Positions 61,248-64,000 of a stretch of DNA of 64,000 bases are shown here, one piece after another. Both the position numbers and the translations under genes were made by a program. The notes beneath the pieces were generated by a model. It was not told the origin of the DNA. It made no database searches and saw only the letters and a list, made by a program, of their open reading frames with translations. The stretch is from Ancylostoma caninum. Taxonomy: Eukaryota; Nematoda; Chromadorea; Rhabditida; Ancylostomatidae. Numbering within the stretch: the first letter of the stretch is position 1; every line of letters begins with the position of its first letter. The stretch is from the NCBI GenBank assembly GCA_037903475.1, contig JBAJFG010000587.1, positions 1 to 64,000 on the forward strand, in the 5' to 3' direction.

Positions 61248-61988
61248 TCGACTGCGTCCGTTTGAAGTTCTCTGTATGTGTTGAGGCATAGTTTGAGCAG
61301 GGCATACAATAGCTAAATGTGTTACCTGGACGGCCGAGGGTGATAACTCCACCGTAAATGACAATGCGCTAGTAAGCGTCCTCTAGTGGCTGAACACGTA
61401 TATTACAGTTTTCAAAAATTATGAGCCGATTAAATTTCTGCCTCGTTAGGCGAGAATAAACAACAGTTGACAATGCAGATTAGCGAAAGTTCCGGGTCGC
61501 CAATTTGTAGACAACAACAGTACATGGTAGACATTCTAGGTGATGAAGGATTATTTTCTTCGTGCAGATGTCTGTGAGGAACGCGCTAATTTGGCATTTT
61601 CCCCATCTCTCAGTATCCAAGGGGTGCCTTGTGGCATTCGTGCTTTTCAATTGGGCTTCGTTTTTGTTCCAACTCTATGAAAGACTCTTGATGAGGCCTG
61701 ATAAGAATTCTGCCTTCGAAATGCCTTTGAACCTATTACAATCTTGTCCCTTAACTCTTTACTTAAATTCTCTTTGTAGCTGCTGATCTGAAAATCTCAA
61801 AAAGCAGAACTCTAGTATGCTTTCGAAACCATCGAGCACAAGAATCTGATGACGTCCTTGCATGATCATATGGAAGTAGAACGGTCTTTACAACAATATA
61901 TGCATCCTTCTTTTGACATTTTGGCCGGATGAACCCTCACTGAGCGATTTTTCCCCTGAGGTCAAAATTTCATTCACCAGCTCTGATA

Positions 61989-62224
61989 ACTGTGCAGCAC
62001 GAATGCCACCCGAACGGCGTAATGGTTTGATTAGAAACCCTAGCAGCAACGGTGGCCAGTTGCTGCCATTCCCCCTTGATTGCTGCCGTCCCTCAGCAAT
62101 TGCTGCTAAAGGGCCGACAGATTGAGCAGCAGTCGAGGGGAGGATGGCAGCAACTGGTAACCGTTGCTGCTAGGGTTTCTACCCGAACCATTACGCCGTT
62201 TGGTTTGCGTTCGTCCTGCACAGT
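61989..62224. mobile_element. Hairpin MITE, about 236 bp, TA-flanked
   Basis: The ends ACTGTGCAGCACGAATGCCA and, in reverse complement, ACTGTGCAGGACGAACGCAA continue as arms of about 90 bp (AACGGCGTAATGG, then AGAAACCCTAGCAGCAACGG). TA lies on both sides. Confidence 0.7.
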
Positions 62225-62864
62225 TACCAAAGAGTTTCGATTAGAAGCAACCTCCTTGCTCAAATTATATCAATCTTACTCTCGCATTGATCCACAGTAG
62301 GCTGCTGCTTAGAAAACATCTGTGGCATAGCAAGAAGAAGAGATATTTTCCAATAAATTTCAAGCATTTCTCCAGCATACGTTGATGAATAAAAACATAG
62401 TACAGTTCGACATGAATTTTACAATCCTCTTATATAAATCATGGAAGTGCAACAAAATTTTCTAGAGCGCAGGCAGTCGAGGGATCAGCACGTGATCGCT
62501 TGCTTCCACTCCAATTAGAGACAGTGCCTTGCAAAAATGCGAAGCTGACGGGGCATTCGGCTGGTGTTTGCAATGATTTGACCACACTTTGCATAGCAGC
62601 AATATGCGGAGCAAAGCAGCTTCTCTGCTGGAGCTTTGTTATCAACTCATCAGTACTGGTACACTGGATAATGACCAACTTGAAATGATGGGTGTATGCC
62701 GTGGAGTGGGGTTTTGTAGGGATTCACTCGGTATCGTCATTTGAGATATGCTAGTTGCACACCTCTCATTGCGGTCCGGTAGGGACTATGCATCCTTAGG
62801 TTCCGCCCTTGTTTTTAAGAATGACAATACAATACAAACCTTGAACGGACGGTGAACGCGTCAT
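62225..62864. other. Stretch with nothing recognised
   Basis: No exon pair, element end or RNA gene could be supported. Confidence 0.4.
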
Positions 62865-63055
62865 CATATATGACGCTGCCAACTAATTTGTCCGCGTAAA
62901 AATGCAAGTTGCAAATGAATGGCCACAATCCGGACCGTTCGGGGCATGACACAGTAAAAATGAAGTGGTGGCATAACTGGAAGCGTTCGGATTCTGCCAT
63001 TCATTCTCTACTTTGCATTTTTGCGAGGACAAATTAGTTGGCAGCGTCATATATG
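62865..63055. mobile_element. Hairpin MITE, about 191 bp
   Basis: The ends CATATATGACGCTGCCAACT and its reverse complement extend as arms of about 60 bp (TAATTTGTCC..CG.AAAAATGCAA, and AATGAATGGC). The target duplication is unclear because the ends are themselves ATATAT. Confidence 0.7.
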
Positions 63056-64000
63056 CTGTTGTGACATTCTTTGAAACCACTTGTGCAGTTGATCAAACTA
63101 AATATTTCCTAACCTCCTTCCATTGCTTTCGACGTTTACGTATAATTCGGGTACACTGATGACGGACAGATGTGCAGTGGCTCCATAGTTCAGAAAAATA
63201 TGAGGATAATCAAGAAAGGGTCCAGGGACGTGGAATAGTGTGTGGAAAACGCATCGATGAACGTCTTCTGGCGAAGTAGGGGTGCTCTATGCGCTCGTTA
63301 ATTGCTTCCGTTAAAATGTTCACAAGTACTAAAGCCATCTGCAAGATACTCGTGGGCAGAGTTGGGAGTGGCTGGTCATAACAGGTCCATAGGCAGTCCA
63401 TAGTAAGAAATGTGGCAAAAAGGAGTATGTTAATAGTATCGTTACATCGGAAAATAGGTTCGCATGTAGCTGAGTGGTTAGTTGCAAGCAAGGCGAAGAT
63501 CACGAGAAGACTGGAAGCCCGTCGTTGGCGGGGCGGACAGACTAGCAGAATTGTATACGCATCCTGTACTTGGATTTTGTATTTGAGCTTAATTAATGAT
63601 CAGTTTTGCTTATCTGTTAATTTTCTAAGCATTTCGCATGTGTGACGCCTTTACTATAAGCAGTACAGCATGCTTACAGTTACCCATGAAATGGCTCACA
63701 CGTCACAAAAACGGTGGAAAATCGGCTGTTGAAATCCCTCCCCCCTATGCGGTGTTTCGAGAGATTCTGATCCTGGGACCCGCATTTTTGGCAAGGAACC
63801 CTGCGATGAGTACCTTCGTCTGTGGTGCCCGCCAAGATGGGACCCAGCCATGGATCCCATTGTCCTGTCATGGAATCGACACATCCCGAAAGTTTGACAT
63901 TTGTCTGTTTCACATACTCTCAGAAAGAAGCTCGATATCTCACTAGGTGAAGTTTTCATCTATACTTCTCGTCTGCTTCTTCTCTATCATCCACACTTTT
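63056..64000. other. Window end, nothing recognised
   Basis: The frames at 63412-63946 lack domains and splice support on either strand. Confidence 0.4.

Overview
The window looks like a gene-poor, repeat-dense piece of a parasitic nematode genome, most likely a hookworm or close strongylid (Ancylostoma/Necator type). This rests on a tandem family of secreted TIMP/netrin-like (NTR) genes with short introns and TTTCAG-type acceptors, a mariner close to those known from hookworms, nematode RTE and CR1-like LINEs, and Pao/BEL gag fossils. Genus is inferred; nothing here proves it. No rRNA, functional tRNA, CRISPR array or bacterial-type operon was seen.

Region 1 to about 29.4 kb is a segmental duplication array built around one four-exon NTR gene. 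Gene A (2965-4654) and gene B (20092-21893) have complete reading frames. Gene C (24562-26083) keeps all four exons but has a mutated donor and two small deletions. Gene B has a second, intact copy of its last exon 203 bp downstream (21948-22096). An inverted copy of gene B's 5' half lies at 10620-12762 (exon 1 only), and a diverged NTR-like relic lies at 16061-16460. The duplicated units share a 3' flank that holds a mariner-type MITE and a decayed copy of a foldback element. Foldback fragments also sit on the 5' side of units A and B, so the gene units are bracketed by the same repeat family.

Region 29.4-46 kb is a retroelement graveyard with readable nesting: a Pao/BEL gag split by a TTAA-flanked hairpin MITE; two hAT-like MITEs with 8-bp target duplications, one of them inside a decayed CR1-like LINE (32799-38175); a GC-rich hairpin element; a second Pao/BEL gag fossil; and an intact-looking CR1-like LINE on the minus strand (41343 to about 46050) with both ORFs open.

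Region 46-54 kb has a second, unrelated-looking NTR gene fragment on the minus strand (46602-47136), mariner fragments, and a striking 3.3-kb foldback element (48341-51640). That element's inverted arms carry arrays of a 60-bp repeat around a 154-bp A/T core. Next come a LINE 3' fragment split by a deleted mariner, and a possible signal-peptide exon of a host gene (54601-54709, minus strand).

Region 55-64 kb contains a heavily mutated RTE LINE, another truncated mariner, a LINE ORF1 fragment and three hairpin MITEs; the remainder shows no recognisable gene.

The host-gene content is therefore small: two plausible working NTR genes, one or two NTR pseudogenes or partial genes, and two minor candidate gene pieces. 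The rest is mobile DNA, and the nested insertions let their relative ages be read.
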